From Acuticoccus sp039034015 (GTDB taxonomy: Bacteria; Pseudomonadota; Alphaproteobacteria; Rhizobiales; Amorphaceae): 64,000 nt of DNA. Position 1 is the stretch's first letter, and each line of letters begins with the position of its first letter. Under the pieces are notes generated by a model, which worked only from the letters and a program-made list of their open reading frames with translations, made no database searches and was not told where the DNA came from. Positions 33,634 to 42,547 of the stretch are shown here, piece after piece. The position numbers and the translations under genes are program-made. The stretch spans positions 8,996-72,995 of the forward strand of contig JBCCBM010000019.1 in assembly GCA_039034015.1 (NCBI GenBank). The letters run 5' to 3'.

Positions 33634-34361
33634 AGTTCGTCCACCGTGCGGGGGAAGACCGATTGGAACCCTTCCGCATACCGCGCCGCACGCCCGCCGG
33701 CCTGGCCGCCAGAATTGCGCCGAAAGTGGTTGCCACGGTTTTCCGCAACGTTGGTGTAGTAGGCCCAAAGGTGCTCTTGCCCGGCCATGCATTCGATGGC
33801 GGCGCGCTTCTTCTCCCAAACCGGCGTAATGTCGAGGAAGACGTCCGGCTTCCAGCCCATCTGCTCGGTCTGGTGCGGCTCAAACAAATAAAGCTGCGGC
33901 GCGCCAAGCACCGTTTCGCCCGGCGCGTGGCCCCACGCCTGGGCAATCATCCGGCATTCGAGGACGAACTCGGTCGTGCGCATATGGTCGGTGTTGTAGG
34001 GGTCGTATTGGGAGTGGCTGAGGATGAAGCGCGGCGCCACCTGCCGCATCAGCGCCACGAGCCGGCCCCGCGCAGCGCTTGAAAATTCAAGTGGATAGTC
34101 CCCAAGGTCAAAGAGCGAAAGGTCGTGGACGCCAAGCGCGTCCGCCGCGCATTCCGCCTCAGCGCGCCGCGCGGCCTTCACCCGGTCCAGCGTCATGCCG
34201 GGCTCTTTCCAGAGTTTTGCGCTCTCCCCCCGCTCGCCGAACGAGAGGCATACCACGCTCACCTTGTAGCCGGCCGCAGCGTGCAGCGCGATCGCCCCGC
34301 CGCAGCGCCACACAAAGTCGGCCGCGTGGGCGCTCACCACCAGAGCGGTTTTGTCGGCCAT
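33630..34361 (-). CDS. galB: 4-oxalomesaconate hydratase (PIG-L/LmbE fold)
   Basis: The 243-residue protein starts ALVVSAHAADFVWRCGGAIA. In this group the deacetylase motif AHPDD is replaced by AHAAD, which is the mark of GalB/LigJ-type hydratases. It also has SHSQYDPYNTDHMRTTEFVLECR and FLDITPVWEKKRAAIECM. It hydrates 4-oxalomesaconate to 4-carboxy-4-hydroxy-2-oxoadipate, the substrate of the next gene product. ATG 34361 starts the fold. It is the first gene of the leftward gal-type operon. The ring-cleavage dioxygenase is not in the window. Confidence 0.87.
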   Translation of the reverse strand: MADKTALVVSAHAADFVWRCGGAIALHAAAGYKVSVVCLSFGERGESAKLWKEPGMTLDRVKAARRAEAECAADALGVHDLSLFDLGDYPLEFSSAARGRLVALMRQVAPRFILSHSQYDPYNTDHMRTTEFVLECRMIAQAWGHAPGETVLGAPQLYLFEPHQTEQMGWKPDVFLDITPVWEKKRAAIECMAGQEHLWAYYTNVAENRGNHFRRNSGGQAGGRAARYAEGFQSVFPRTVDEL

Positions 34362-34430
34362 CCTTTTCTCCCCCTCAAGCCGCCGCATCATGGCATGGAA
34401 CGCGGGGTGAACACAGCGGAAGGACCGGCG

Positions 34431-35162
34431 ATGGTGGAGCTTTCCTGGGCCGCCTTTGCGCTTGCCGCCGCGGCGGTGACGCTGGCCGCGCTCGTCCAAT
34501 CGGGCGCGGGGCTCGGCTTCGGGCTGATCGCAGCGCCCCTTCTGGCGCTGGTGGACCCCGCCTTCATCCCCGGGACAATCTTGTTTTTGGGGACAACGGC
34601 GAGCGCCCTTGCCACCCTTCGCGAGCGGCGCGCCGTCAACCCGCGCCTCACCCTCGCCGGCCTGTCGGGCCGTTTGCCGGGCGCCATCATCGCCGCGGCG
34701 GTGCTGACCGCAGTCTCCCCGGCGCTCTTCCAGCTCCTCTTCGCGGTCTTGATCCTGGCCGCCGTCGCGCTCTCCCTCAAAAGCCCCAAAGTCCCGCCAA
34801 CAGGCCCTATCGTGTTTGTCGCCGGCGTCGTCTCGGGCGTGATGGGGACGCTCACGGCCGTTGGCGCCCCGCCCTTTGGCATCGCCCTCCAGCACGCGGC
34901 CGCGGCCGAACTGCGCGCAACGCTGAACGCGGTGCTTTTTCTGGGCGCGTGCCTCTCCATGGCGATGCTGGCGCTTTTCGGCGCATTTGGCGTTGCCGAT
35001 ATTTTGCGCGGCGCAGCGCTTGTGCCCTTTGCGGTGCTGGGCTTTGCGCTGTCGGGCCGGCTTGTGCGCCATCCTGAGGCGCCAAAACTCGTCCGCCCGG
35101 CCGTGCTTGCCCTTTGCGTGGGGGCAAGCGTCCTGTTGATTGCCCGCGCGCTTTTGGCATGA
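34431..35162 (+). CDS. TauE/SafE family anion permease
   Basis: The 243-residue membrane protein has seven to eight hydrophobic segments and the two TauE/SafE repeats: LAALVQSGAGLGFGLIAAPLLALVDP at the N-terminus and FVAGVVSGVMGTLTAVGAPPFGIALQ in the middle. Family members export sulfite, sulfoacetate or other organic anions. ATG 34431 follows GGAAGGA by 6 nt. It is divergent from galB and ends directly before the MmgE/PrpD gene. The substrate is unknown; an organic acid of the neighbouring pathway is possible. Confidence 0.83.
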   Translation: MVELSWAAFALAAAAVTLAALVQSGAGLGFGLIAAPLLALVDPAFIPGTILFLGTTASALATLRERRAVNPRLTLAGLSGRLPGAIIAAAVLTAVSPALFQLLFAVLILAAVALSLKSPKVPPTGPIVFVAGVVSGVMGTLTAVGAPPFGIALQHAAAAELRATLNAVLFLGACLSMAMLALFGAFGVADILRGAALVPFAVLGFALSGRLVRHPEAPKLVRPAVLALCVGASVLLIARALLA

Positions 35163-36452
35163 ATGGCGGGCATGACCCCCACCGACCGCCTCATTGCCCT
35201 TGCCACCCTCCCCGAAGGCGCCCTCCCCGACGACCTTTTGCGCGTTGCCCGCTGGTCCGTCTTCGACACCCTCGTCGTGATGCGCGCGGGCCTTGCCGCC
35301 GAGGGCTCTCAGCGGCTCGAAGCGTTCGCCAAGGCCGAGGGCGGCCGCGCGGAAGCGTCGGTTGCCGGCCTTGCCGAGCTTGTCCCCGCCCGCCTTGCCT
35401 CGCTGGTGAATGGCGCCATCGCCCACGCGATTGACTATGACGACACCCATTTTGGCCACATCGGCCATGTGTCGGTGGCGGTGCTCCCGGCCGCCCTTGC
35501 GGTGGGCGAGGCCATGGGGCGCACGGGGGCCGACGTCCTCACCGCCTTTGCCCTTGGCGCCGAAGCCGCCTGCCAGGTGGGCGCCTCCCTCGGCCGCCCG
35601 CATTATCTTGCCGGCTTTCACCAAACGGCGACCTCCGGCGCATTCGGCGCCACCGTTGCCGCCGGGCGCCTCATGGGCCTCACCTCTGGCGAGTTTGCAA
35701 ACGCGCTGGGGGTGACCGCAACCCGCGCCTCCGGCCTTCGCGCCACCTTCGGCACCATGGCCAAACCGCTCAACGCCGGGATTGCGGCCCAAAACGGGGT
35801 GGAGGCCGCCCGCCTTGCCGCCCACGGCCTCACCGCGGGCGATGATGGGGTCGGCGCCTTCCTCGCCGCCCATGGCGGCACCGACCAGCCCTATGACGTC
35901 CCCCCCACGCCGTTTCTCTTCCCCGACAATCGCTACAAGCTCCACGCCTGCTGCCACGGCCTCCACGCCATGATCGAGGCCCTCAAATCCCTCCCCACCG
36001 CGCATGCGGCGTCTGTCCACGTGCGCACCAACCCCCGCTGGCTCTCGGTGTGCGATCTCAAGGCGCCCCGCACCGGCCTTGAGGTCAAATTCTCCTACGC
36101 CTTCGTGGCAGCGCTGGTCCTCGCCGGCCGCCCCACCGCCGCCGAAACAAGTTTTACCGACGCCACCGCCGCCGACCCCGCCCTCAACGTCATCGCCCAA
36201 ACCGTCACCGTTGCGGGCGACGACGCCTTGCCAGACGGCGCCGCCATCGTCCGCCTCACCACCGAAGACGGCACCCACCACGAGGCAACCCACGACCTTG
36301 CCGACCCCATCGCGCCCGACCATTTGGAGCGCGCCCTAAAAGACAAGGCCACCGCACTTCTCGGCGCCCCCCGCGCCACGCGCATCTTCGACGGCGTCGC
36401 CACCATGGACGCTGCCCCCGCCGGCGCCCTCCTCCGCCTCGTCGCCGACTAA
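35163..36452 (+). CDS. MmgE/PrpD family protein
   Basis: The 429-residue protein has the family landmarks VNGAIAHAIDYDDTHFGHIGHVS, GFHQTATSGAFGATVAAGRLMGL, and the segment FPDNRYKLHACCHGLHAMIEAL. PrpD-type enzymes dehydrate 2-methylcitrate, and relatives act on itaconate-like or other tricarboxylic acids. The gal-type genes next to it suggest a tricarboxylic or oxaloacid substrate. ATG 35163 abuts the TauE stop; ATG 35172 is an alternative. Its stop codon lies inside the first recognisable bases of the repeat array at 36444-38220. Confidence 0.87.
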   Translation: MAGMTPTDRLIALATLPEGALPDDLLRVARWSVFDTLVVMRAGLAAEGSQRLEAFAKAEGGRAEASVAGLAELVPARLASLVNGAIAHAIDYDDTHFGHIGHVSVAVLPAALAVGEAMGRTGADVLTAFALGAEAACQVGASLGRPHYLAGFHQTATSGAFGATVAAGRLMGLTSGEFANALGVTATRASGLRATFGTMAKPLNAGIAAQNGVEAARLAAHGLTAGDDGVGAFLAAHGGTDQPYDVPPTPFLFPDNRYKLHACCHGLHAMIEALKSLPTAHAASVHVRTNPRWLSVCDLKAPRTGLEVKFSYAFVAALVLAGRPTAAETSFTDATAADPALNVIAQTVTVAGDDALPDGAAIVRLTTEDGTHHEATHDLADPIAPDHLERALKDKATALLGAPRATRIFDGVATMDAAPAGALLRLVAD

Positions 36453-36730
36453 CCGGCGGTGCCCGTCGCCGATGAACCCGCCATGCGCCCGCAGGGCAGG
36501 CCAGGGTAAGGAACGCGGCATCGCACCCGGCCGCGGCTCCCAGTGAAGTCGCTCGGCAAGGCGCCGGAGGGGAGTGAGACCGAAGGCAGCGCCGCCCAAT
36601 TGTGGTGCTGGAATGGCCGCCCATCGCCAAGAACGAAGCACGGGAATTGCCCGTTAGGCGTCGATCGGCCGCCCCCGCACGCACCGGGCATCTGCGCCAG
36701 GGTGGACGAAGCCCCCGCCCGCGCGCTTTC
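36444..36730 (-). repeat. Degenerate copy 6 of the amidase 3' end
   Basis: This is the most decayed and most distant copy. GCCGATGAACCCGCC (from 36468) aligns with the GCCGATGAACGCGCC anchor of the amidase gene end, and its left edge includes the PrpD stop codon. No continuous reading frame remains. Confidence 0.75.
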
Positions 36731-37034
36731 ACGCCGGATTGCCGGTTGGCTGGCGGTCCGCATCGCCGATGAACGCGCCGTCAGCCTCCAAGGCTGCGGC
36801 AACAGCCAGCCGCGCGGCATCGCGCCGGGCCGGGGCGCCCACCGTCGCCCTCACCAACACACCGCCCTGCAACGCGTCGAAGGGGAGCGAGATCGCGGGC
36901 ACCCCCGTCACCTTGTACGCGCCGGAAAAACCGGCCATTTCGAGGAAGTTCGCAACACGCATCGCGGGTGAAGCCTCCATCGGAAGCTTCCAAGGGGGTC
37001 GCCGCTCGGGACGAGACGCCCATCGGCGCGCTCC
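36731..37034 (-). repeat. Degenerate copy 5 of the amidase 3' end
   Basis: The anchor ATGAACGCGCCG starts at 36769. On the minus strand the copy still translates without interruption into an amidase C-terminus-like peptide (GFSGAYKVTGVPAISLPFDA, then AAALEADGAFIGDADR), despite many substitutions. Confidence 0.85.
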
Positions 37035-37320
37035 CACGAAGGATGGCCGATGAGCCGGCGGTGGGCATCGCCGATCAACCCGCCGTCCTCCTCCAGGGCG
37101 GCTGCAAGGGAGAGGCGTGCGAACGCGCGCCCGGCCGCAGCGCAACGCGTCGAAGGGGAGCGAGATCGCGGGCAGCCCCGTCACGTGGTCGGCGCTGGAA
37201 AAGCCGCCCAATTCGAGGAAGTTCGTAGCGCGCATGACGGGTGCAGCGGCCGTCGGAAGCGCCCGCGCGCATCGTCCACGGGGGTCGCCGCTCGGCACGA
37301 GACGCACACCGGCGCGCTCC
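37035..37320 (-). repeat. Degenerate copy 4 of the amidase 3' end
   Basis: The anchor is at 37074 (ATCAACCCGCC). The copy keeps VTGLPAISLPFDAL-type text but has a deletion of about 30 bp in the middle that shifts the frame of its second half. Confidence 0.85.
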
Positions 37321-37638
37321 CACGAAGGATGGCCGATGAGCCGGCGGTGGGCATCGCCGATGAACGCGCCGTCCGCCTCCAGGGCGGCGGCGAGGGAGAG
37401 GAGTGCGGCATCGCGCCCGGCCGCGGCGCCCTCCATCACCCCCATCAAGACACCGTTCGGCAACGCGCCGGAGGGGAGCGAGATCGCGGGCACCCCCATC
37501 ACGTTGTACGCGCCGGAAAAACCGCCCAATTCGAGGAAGTTCGTAACGTGCATGACAGGTGAAGAGTCCATCGGAAGCGCCCGCGCGCATCGTCCATCGG
37601 GGTCGCCGCTCCTGAGGAGGCTCACGCCGGCGCGCTCC
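37321..37638 (-). repeat. Degenerate copy 3 of the amidase 3' end
   Basis: The anchor is at 37360. The copy is full length and in frame on the minus strand (GGFSGAYNVMGVPAISLPSG, then LLSLAAALEADGAFIGDAHR). Its equivalent of the stop codon is TGG, so it reads through into copy 4. Confidence 0.88.
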
Positions 37639-37955
37639 TATGGAGGATGGCCGATGAGACGGCGGTGGGCATCGCCGATGAACGCGCCATCCGCCTCCAG
37701 GGCGACGGCGAGGGAAGGAAGTGCGGTATCGCGCCGAGCCGCGGCGCCTACCACTGCCCCCACTGAGACACCCATGCGCAACGCGCCGAAGGGGAGCGTG
37801 AACGCCGGCATCCCCGTCACGTGGTAGGCGCCGGAAAAACCGCCCAGTTTGGGGAAGCTCGCTATAGGCATGACGGGTGAAGTGTCCATCGGAAGCGCCC
37901 GCGCGCATCGTCCACGGGGTCGCCGCTCGGCACGAGACGCCCGCCGGCGCGCTCC
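37639..37955 (-). repeat. Degenerate copy 2 of the amidase 3' end
   Basis: The anchor is at 37678. The copy is full length and in frame (GGFSGAYHVTGMPAFTLPFG, then AVALEADGAFIGDAHRRLIG). It ends with a TAG at the same place as the amidase gene. Confidence 0.88.
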
Positions 37956-38220
37956 TATGAAGGATGGCCAATGAACGCGCCATCCGTCTCCAAGGCGGCG
38001 GCCAGGGAGAGGAGTGCGGCACCGCGCCCGGCCGCGGCGCATACCATCGCCCGCACCAACACACCCAAGGGGTCGAGATCGTGGGCAGCACCGGCACGTC
38101 TTAGGCGCTGGAGAAACAGGCCATGCCGAGGAGGTTTGCAAAATGCATCACACGTGAAGCGCCCATCGGACGCTTCCACGAGGGTAGCCGCTTGGGGCGA
38201 GACGCCCATCGGCGCGCTCC
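37956..38220 (-). repeat. Degenerate copy 1 of the amidase 3' end, with deletions
   Basis: The anchor is at 37971. It lies directly behind the amidase stop codon, yet it is not the best preserved copy. It lacks about 24 bp before the anchor and a further block near 38066, which breaks the frame. Confidence 0.85.
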
Positions 38221-39641
38221 TACGGAGAATGGCCGATGAGACGGCGGTGGGCGTCGCCGATGAACGCGCCGTCCGCCTCCAGGGCGGCGGCGAGGGAGAG
38301 GAGTGCTGCATCGCGCCCGGCAGCGGCGCCCACCATCGCTCCCACTGAGACACCGCCGGGCAATGCGCCGAAGGGGAGCGAGATCGCGGGGAGCCCCGTC
38401 ACGTTGTAGGCGCTGGAAAAGCCGCCCATGGTGAGGAGGTTGGCCACATGCATGGCCGGTGAGGCGTCCATGGGGAGCGACCCCAACGGCACCGCATCCA
38501 CCGAGAGGGTGGGCGTGAGGACAAAATCGTGCGCGGCGGCGAGGGCGATCAGCGGCGCTGCGATGGCGCTGGCCCAGGGCGCGGGGTCGGAGCCGTGGTC
38601 GGCAGCGCCAAGGGCAGCGAGCGCGGCGGTCACTGGCTCAAGGCCCGCGGGGTCGTCGCCGACGGCGGCAAAGGTGCGCCGCGCGATGATGCGGGTCAGC
38701 GTTGGCCAAAGGTCGGAGAGACGGAACGGGGTTGGCACCCCCACCACCCGCAACCCCAGTCGGGAGAGGGCCGCCGCGCACGCCTCCGCCGCCGCACACG
38801 ACGCGGGCGAGAAGGCAACGCCGCTGCGGGCCGGATCCACCAGCGCCACTGTGCGCCCCGAGAGCGAGCCCCCGAGCGCGTCCAAAAGCCCGGACCTTGC
38901 GGCTGCGACCTCCAGCAGCGCGGCACTGTCGCGCACGGTGCGTGTGACGGCGTGGGCGGTGGTGAGGGTGAGCGGATCGGCCGCCAGCGACGGCTCCAGC
39001 GGGGTGAGGCCGCGGGTGGGTTTGAGGCCAATCAGCCCCGTGTGGGCGGCGGGCGCGCGGATCGACCCTGCGCTATCGGTGGCGTGGGCGGCGGGCACGA
39101 AGCCCGCCGCCACCGCCGCCGCCGCGCCGCCGGATGAGCCGCCGACGCCATACCGCCCAAACGGGTCGCACGGGTGCCGCGTCACACCCGAGAGCGCGCT
39201 TTCGGTGGAGAGGCTGAGGCTCAATTCCGGGCTGTTGGTGGTGCCAAGGATGACGAACCCGGCCGCCCGATAACGCCCCACAATGGCGCTGTCAGCGGCC
39301 GCCACACGATCCGCAAAGCGTGCGCTGCCAAAGCTTGCCGTGCACCCCTCCACAAAGGTGTTGAGGTTTTTGATGGCGAACGGCACGCCGGCGAACAGGC
39401 CCTTAGCCGGCCCACGCGCGGGCAGGCGGGCGCGGTCGGCAAAGGCGTTGATGGTGCGCGCGTCGGCCTCGATCCGCGCGATGGCCGCCTCCGCCAGCGC
39501 CTCGGCCGACACCGCGCCCGTCCGCACGAGCGCGGCAAGCCCCATCGCATCCTCAGCCAAAAGGTTCGCCGCCGACACGCTCAGCGAGACACGTTCGCGG
39601 CGAACAGCGATTGCCGCCCGCGCGCCGGAGACATGCGCCAT
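38220..39641 (-). CDS. Amidase signature (AS) family hydrolase
   Basis: This protein of about 473 residues has the AS core. The catalytic Lys is in GVPFAIKN, the cis-Ser region is YGVGGSSGGAAAAVAAGFVP, and the nucleophile Ser is in TDSAGSIRAPA, where the usual DGGGSIR is DSAGSIR. The C-terminus carries YNVTGLPAISLPFGALPGGV, which binds the substrate pocket in this family. The substrate is unknown (amide, urea-type or aryl amide). The start is uncertain; ATG 39641 gives a family-sized product, and a later GTG near 39578 is possible. Its last 250 or so bases are copied six times downstream. Confidence 0.8.
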   Translation of the reverse strand: MAHVSGARAAIAVRRERVSLSVSAANLLAEDAMGLAALVRTGAVSAEALAEAAIARIEADARTINAFADRARLPARGPAKGLFAGVPFAIKNLNTFVEGCTASFGSARFADRVAAADSAIVGRYRAAGFVILGTTNSPELSLSLSTESALSGVTRHPCDPFGRYGVGGSSGGAAAAVAAGFVPAAHATDSAGSIRAPAAHTGLIGLKPTRGLTPLEPSLAADPLTLTTAHAVTRTVRDSAALLEVAAARSGLLDALGGSLSGRTVALVDPARSGVAFSPASCAAAEACAAALSRLGLRVVGVPTPFRLSDLWPTLTRIIARRTFAAVGDDPAGLEPVTAALAALGAADHGSDPAPWASAIAAPLIALAAAHDFVLTPTLSVDAVPLGSLPMDASPAMHVANLLTMGGFSSAYNVTGLPAISLPFGALPGGVSVGAMVGAAAGRDAALLSLAAALEADGAFIGDAHRRLIGHSP

Positions 39642-40122
39642 GGCAGCGCCGCGCCGCTCAGCCGATGCGCACGCCCCTTGGCTGGCCCGGCCGTGCGCCG
39701 AAGGATCGCCCGGCGCCATGCCGCGAGGGCCGCGACCATCCCGCCACCGCGCGGCCGAGACACGCGCCGGAGGCTGTCGCGGCCGGCCGTGCGCATCGAC
39801 GAACTGGCGCTCCCCGCGACATCAGGGGCGCGGTTGTTGTCGGCGTCGGCAGGCCGTTGCGGGGTGGCGTGCGATCGTGCGTTTTGGACCGCTGCGGGGC
39901 GGGGCGGGTCGGCAACGGTGTGCGCAAGTCGCCAGTGTTGTCTCACCCACACCACCCCTCGTGCGCCGGGAGGGCATCGCGGCCCGCCGGTGGCACGACA
40001 AGCAAGGCGTCGGCCAAGGGCAGCGTTCCATCGTGAAAGCAGAAAGCCCCCATCGCCATCCCCTCAATTGTGCGACGCCGCAAAGCGACTATCTTCCAGC
40101 GTGTCATACGGGAGATCGTGCC
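39642..40122. other. Intergenic region without recognised gene
   Basis: About 480 bp lie between the divergent amidase and small-protein genes. The text is GC-rich and no frame gives a recognisable protein. It should hold both promoters, but I found no convincing -35/-10 pair or operator palindrome. Confidence 0.5.
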
Positions 40123-40302
40123 ATGACCACCACAACCTTTCGCCCCCTCGCCGCCGACACTGCGCCCAAGTCCAAAACATCGCTCGGCGCGATGATTGCC
40201 GCCGCCCAGCGCCTCGCCCTTGCTGCGGACGCCGCGCGCGCGGCTGACCCGCGCGACATTGCCATCCTCACTGGAAAATCTTCTAAAACGCCCACCCGTT
40301 GA
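40123..40302 (+). CDS. Small hypothetical protein coupled to the LysR gene
   Basis: This is a 59-residue reading frame starting ATG 40123, with GGGAGA 8 nt upstream. The product (MTTTTFRPLAADTAPKSKTS, then an Ala-rich helix with LGAMIAAAQRLALAADAARAADP) is basic at the C-terminus. I do not recognise a family. Its TGA overlaps the TTG start of the LysR gene, which argues that it is translated and coupled to that regulator. It could be a leader peptide or a small modulator. Confidence 0.5.
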   Translation: MTTTTFRPLAADTAPKSKTSLGAMIAAAQRLALAADAARAADPRDIAILTGKSSKTPTR

Positions 40303-41210
40303 AGGGCGTCGACCTCACATCCCTGCACTGCCTGGTGACGGTGGCGCGGGAGGGCAGCATTGCGGCCGCCGCACGCAGGCTCGGCCTTGCGGTGTCGGCC
40401 GTCTCCACCCGCGTGTCGGCGCTGGAAGATGCGCTCGGCACAACGCTTTTGGACCGCACCACCACAGGCGCCCGGCTCACCCCCGAGGGGCAAACGGTGC
40501 TGCGCCGGGCCGAGCGCATCTTGGAACTCACCCACCTCCTTGCCGAAGATTTGGCGCCCCACGAGGCGGGCTTGGTGGGTGAATTTCGCCTCGCCATTGT
40601 GGCGGCCGCGATGTCCGGCCGACTTGCTGAGGATCTTTCCGCCTTCATCCGCGAGAACCCGGCCATCAGCGTCTCAGTCTTTGAGGGCACCAACCGGGAG
40701 GCGGGGCGCGCGGTGGCGCAAGGGTCGGCGGATGTGGGCGTTTTGGTGGACCACAACCTGCCGCCGGGCCTCTCGCGCACCCCCTACGCGCGGGACCCGA
40801 TCTGGGTGATTGCGCAAAAGGGCCATCCGCTGTTTGCCGGCCGCGAGGCGGATGATCCGTTGCGGTTTGACGAGGTGATCGGCCACGACCTGGTGGCGCT
40901 CACGGGCGCGGCGTCGGTGGAAAGCCTTGCCGCGATGGCGGCGGACGCGGGGCAGGAGGCGTTCCACAAGACCATCGAAGTTTCGCGCCACGATTCCCTT
41001 CGCCGGCTGGTGGAGGCGGGTCTTGGCATCGGCCTTTTGCGCGAGAGCGGCGTGAAGCGTTATCTCCCGGTGCTGGCCATCGAGGGTCGCCCGCTTGCCG
41101 AAACCTGGGCCGCCCGGCGCCTATGCGTCGCGGTGCGCGAGGGCGCGATCCTCAGCCGCGCCGCAAGCCGCTTTGCCGAGCATTTGCGCGCCAACGCGGA
41201 GACGCACTGA
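40299..41210 (+). CDS. LysR family transcriptional regulator
   Basis: The 303-residue protein has the LysR winged helix at 5-65 (LTSLHCLVTVAREGSIAAAARRLGLAVSAVSTRVSALEDALG region, with LLDRTTTGARLTPEG). A type 2 periplasmic-binding co-inducer domain follows (GEFRLAIVAAAMSGRLAEDL; GVLVDHNLPPGLSRTPYARD; VEAGLGIGLLRES). The start is TTG 40299. A target gene is not evident; the divergent amidase is the usual type of LysR target. It is convergent with crtZ, 4 nt between stops. Confidence 0.88.
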   Translation: MKGVDLTSLHCLVTVAREGSIAAAARRLGLAVSAVSTRVSALEDALGTTLLDRTTTGARLTPEGQTVLRRAERILELTHLLAEDLAPHEAGLVGEFRLAIVAAAMSGRLAEDLSAFIRENPAISVSVFEGTNREAGRAVAQGSADVGVLVDHNLPPGLSRTPYARDPIWVIAQKGHPLFAGREADDPLRFDEVIGHDLVALTGAASVESLAAMAADAGQEAFHKTIEVSRHDSLRRLVEAGLGIGLLRESGVKRYLPVLAIEGRPLAETWAARRLCVAVREGAILSRAASRFAEHLRANAETH

Positions 41211-41214
41211 GCCG

Positions 41215-41718
41215 TCAGGCCCGCACCGAGGGACGCTCGGCTCGCTCGCGCGCAAGGGTGCGCTTGGCTTTCAGATCCGCCTTCAAATCCGCAATGGGCG
41301 GCGCGTACAAAAAGCCGAACGACACGCACCCGTCGCGCCCCTCCACCGCGTGGTGCATCTTGTGCGCTTGCACAAGGCGTTTCAAATACCCCCGCTTGGG
41401 CACATAGCGAAACGGCCACCGCTCGTGGACGAACCCATCGTGCACCACAAAGTAGAGAAAGCCGTAAACGATAAAGCCGATGCCAATTTCGGTGAGCGGC
41501 CACACGCCAAACGAGCCGGCCATGATGAAAACGGCCGAGACGGCCGAAAACACCACCGCATAAAGGTCGTTGCGCTCAAACGGCCCTTTAGTCTCCTCAT
41601 GATGGGAGCGGTGCCACCCCCAGCCGAGCGGGCCGTGCATGACGTACCGGTGGGTCACGTAAGCAAAGCCTTCCATCGCGATGACGGTGGCAAGCACGAT
41701 GGCGACCGACACAATCAT
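41215..41718 (-). CDS. crtZ: Beta-carotene 3-hydroxylase
   Basis: This 167-residue membrane protein carries the histidine clusters of CrtZ: THRYVMHGPLGWGWHRSHH, HDGFVHERWPF and AHKMHHAVEGRDGCVSFGF. These bind the di-iron centre that hydroxylates the beta-ionone rings. ATG 41718 overlaps the crtW stop by 4 nt (ATGA), so the two are coupled. With CrtW it would yield astaxanthin-type ketocarotenoids. Confidence 0.92.
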   Translation of the reverse strand: MIVSVAIVLATVIAMEGFAYVTHRYVMHGPLGWGWHRSHHEETKGPFERNDLYAVVFSAVSAVFIMAGSFGVWPLTEIGIGFIVYGFLYFVVHDGFVHERWPFRYVPKRGYLKRLVQAHKMHHAVEGRDGCVSFGFLYAPPIADLKADLKAKRTLARERAERPSVRA

Positions 41719-42497
41719 GACAATCCCTTTTGCGCACGATGCACCGCCGGCAACCGCCACCAGGGCGTGGTGGGCGAAAGGTGATGCTCGTGGTGGTAGC
41801 CAAAGTGAAAGCAGGTCAGCAGTGAAACCGGCCAGGAAAAGTCATCCGTGCGCGAGCGGTGATCGTCCAAGAACTCTGCCGCCTCGTGCCGGTGGGGGCG
41901 GTATGTTCCAAAATAAAACAGCTGGAACGCCGACAAGATCCCCGGGATGGCATAGAACAGGATGATGTTGACGACTGGCGGGCCGAGGACCACCACGTAA
42001 AGCGTCATCGCAACGCTGATGGAGACAAACTCGCGCCAGGTGTAATAGTGGCGCATGAAGCGGGCGAACCAGGGCCAAAACGCGTAAGGATTGTCGGCGT
42101 TAAAGTCCGGATCCTCGGCGGTGCCGGGGCGGCGGTGGTGCTTGTGATGCTCGGGCAAAAGCCGATCATAGTGGAACGCGGCATAAAGGAAGAGCGCCAC
42201 GCGGCCGAACCAGCGGTTGACCGGCGGGCGGCCCGGCGCCAACGACCCATGCATGCAGTCGTGCGCGATGATGAAGAGGCCGGTGAAGAGCCAGGTCTGC
42301 ACCGCAATCATCAAAACGGGTGCGACGATCGGAAGCGCTGCCCAATCCACCACATAAACTGCCAGAATGTGCGCCACGATCCAGGCGCCGATCACGGTGG
42401 TGGCAAGGCCAACGCCGATGACGGTCTGTCGGTCGCGCGCGGCGGAGCGGGCGGCAAGGTCTGCGGTGGTCAACGCGGGCCCCATCGTCTGGTTCAT
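41715..42497 (-). CDS. crtW: Beta-carotene 4-ketolase
   Basis: The 260-residue fatty-acid-desaturase-like membrane enzyme has the histidine boxes HDCMHGSL, EHHKHHRRPGT and the late FHFGYHHEHHLSP. These are the di-iron ligands of CrtW ketolases that introduce 4-keto groups on beta-carotene rings. ATG 42497 gives the normal N-terminus. It is divergent from crtY with 50 nt between starts and is followed by overlapping crtZ. No crtE, crtB or crtI is in the window. Confidence 0.92.
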   Translation of the reverse strand: MNQTMGPALTTADLAARSAARDRQTVIGVGLATTVIGAWIVAHILAVYVVDWAALPIVAPVLMIAVQTWLFTGLFIIAHDCMHGSLAPGRPPVNRWFGRVALFLYAAFHYDRLLPEHHKHHRRPGTAEDPDFNADNPYAFWPWFARFMRHYYTWREFVSISVAMTLYVVVLGPPVVNIILFYAIPGILSAFQLFYFGTYRPHRHEAAEFLDDHRSRTDDFSWPVSLLTCFHFGYHHEHHLSPTTPWWRLPAVHRAQKGLS

Positions 42498-42547
42498 GGC
42501 GGATAAATGGCCATATAACACGGGTGTCAGACGGTGCGAGGACCAGG

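Noticed and set aside
34362..36323. Very long reverse-strand reading frame extending upstream of galB
   Set aside because: It is the opposite strand of the TauE and MmgE/PrpD genes in GC-rich DNA; its product is Gly/Arg-rich without conserved motifs, and galB has a clear start at 34361.
36444..38220. CRISPR-like or insertion-sequence array
   Set aside because: Units of 265-318 bp with no short repeat/spacer pattern, no terminal inverted repeats and no transposase; they align with the amidase gene end instead.
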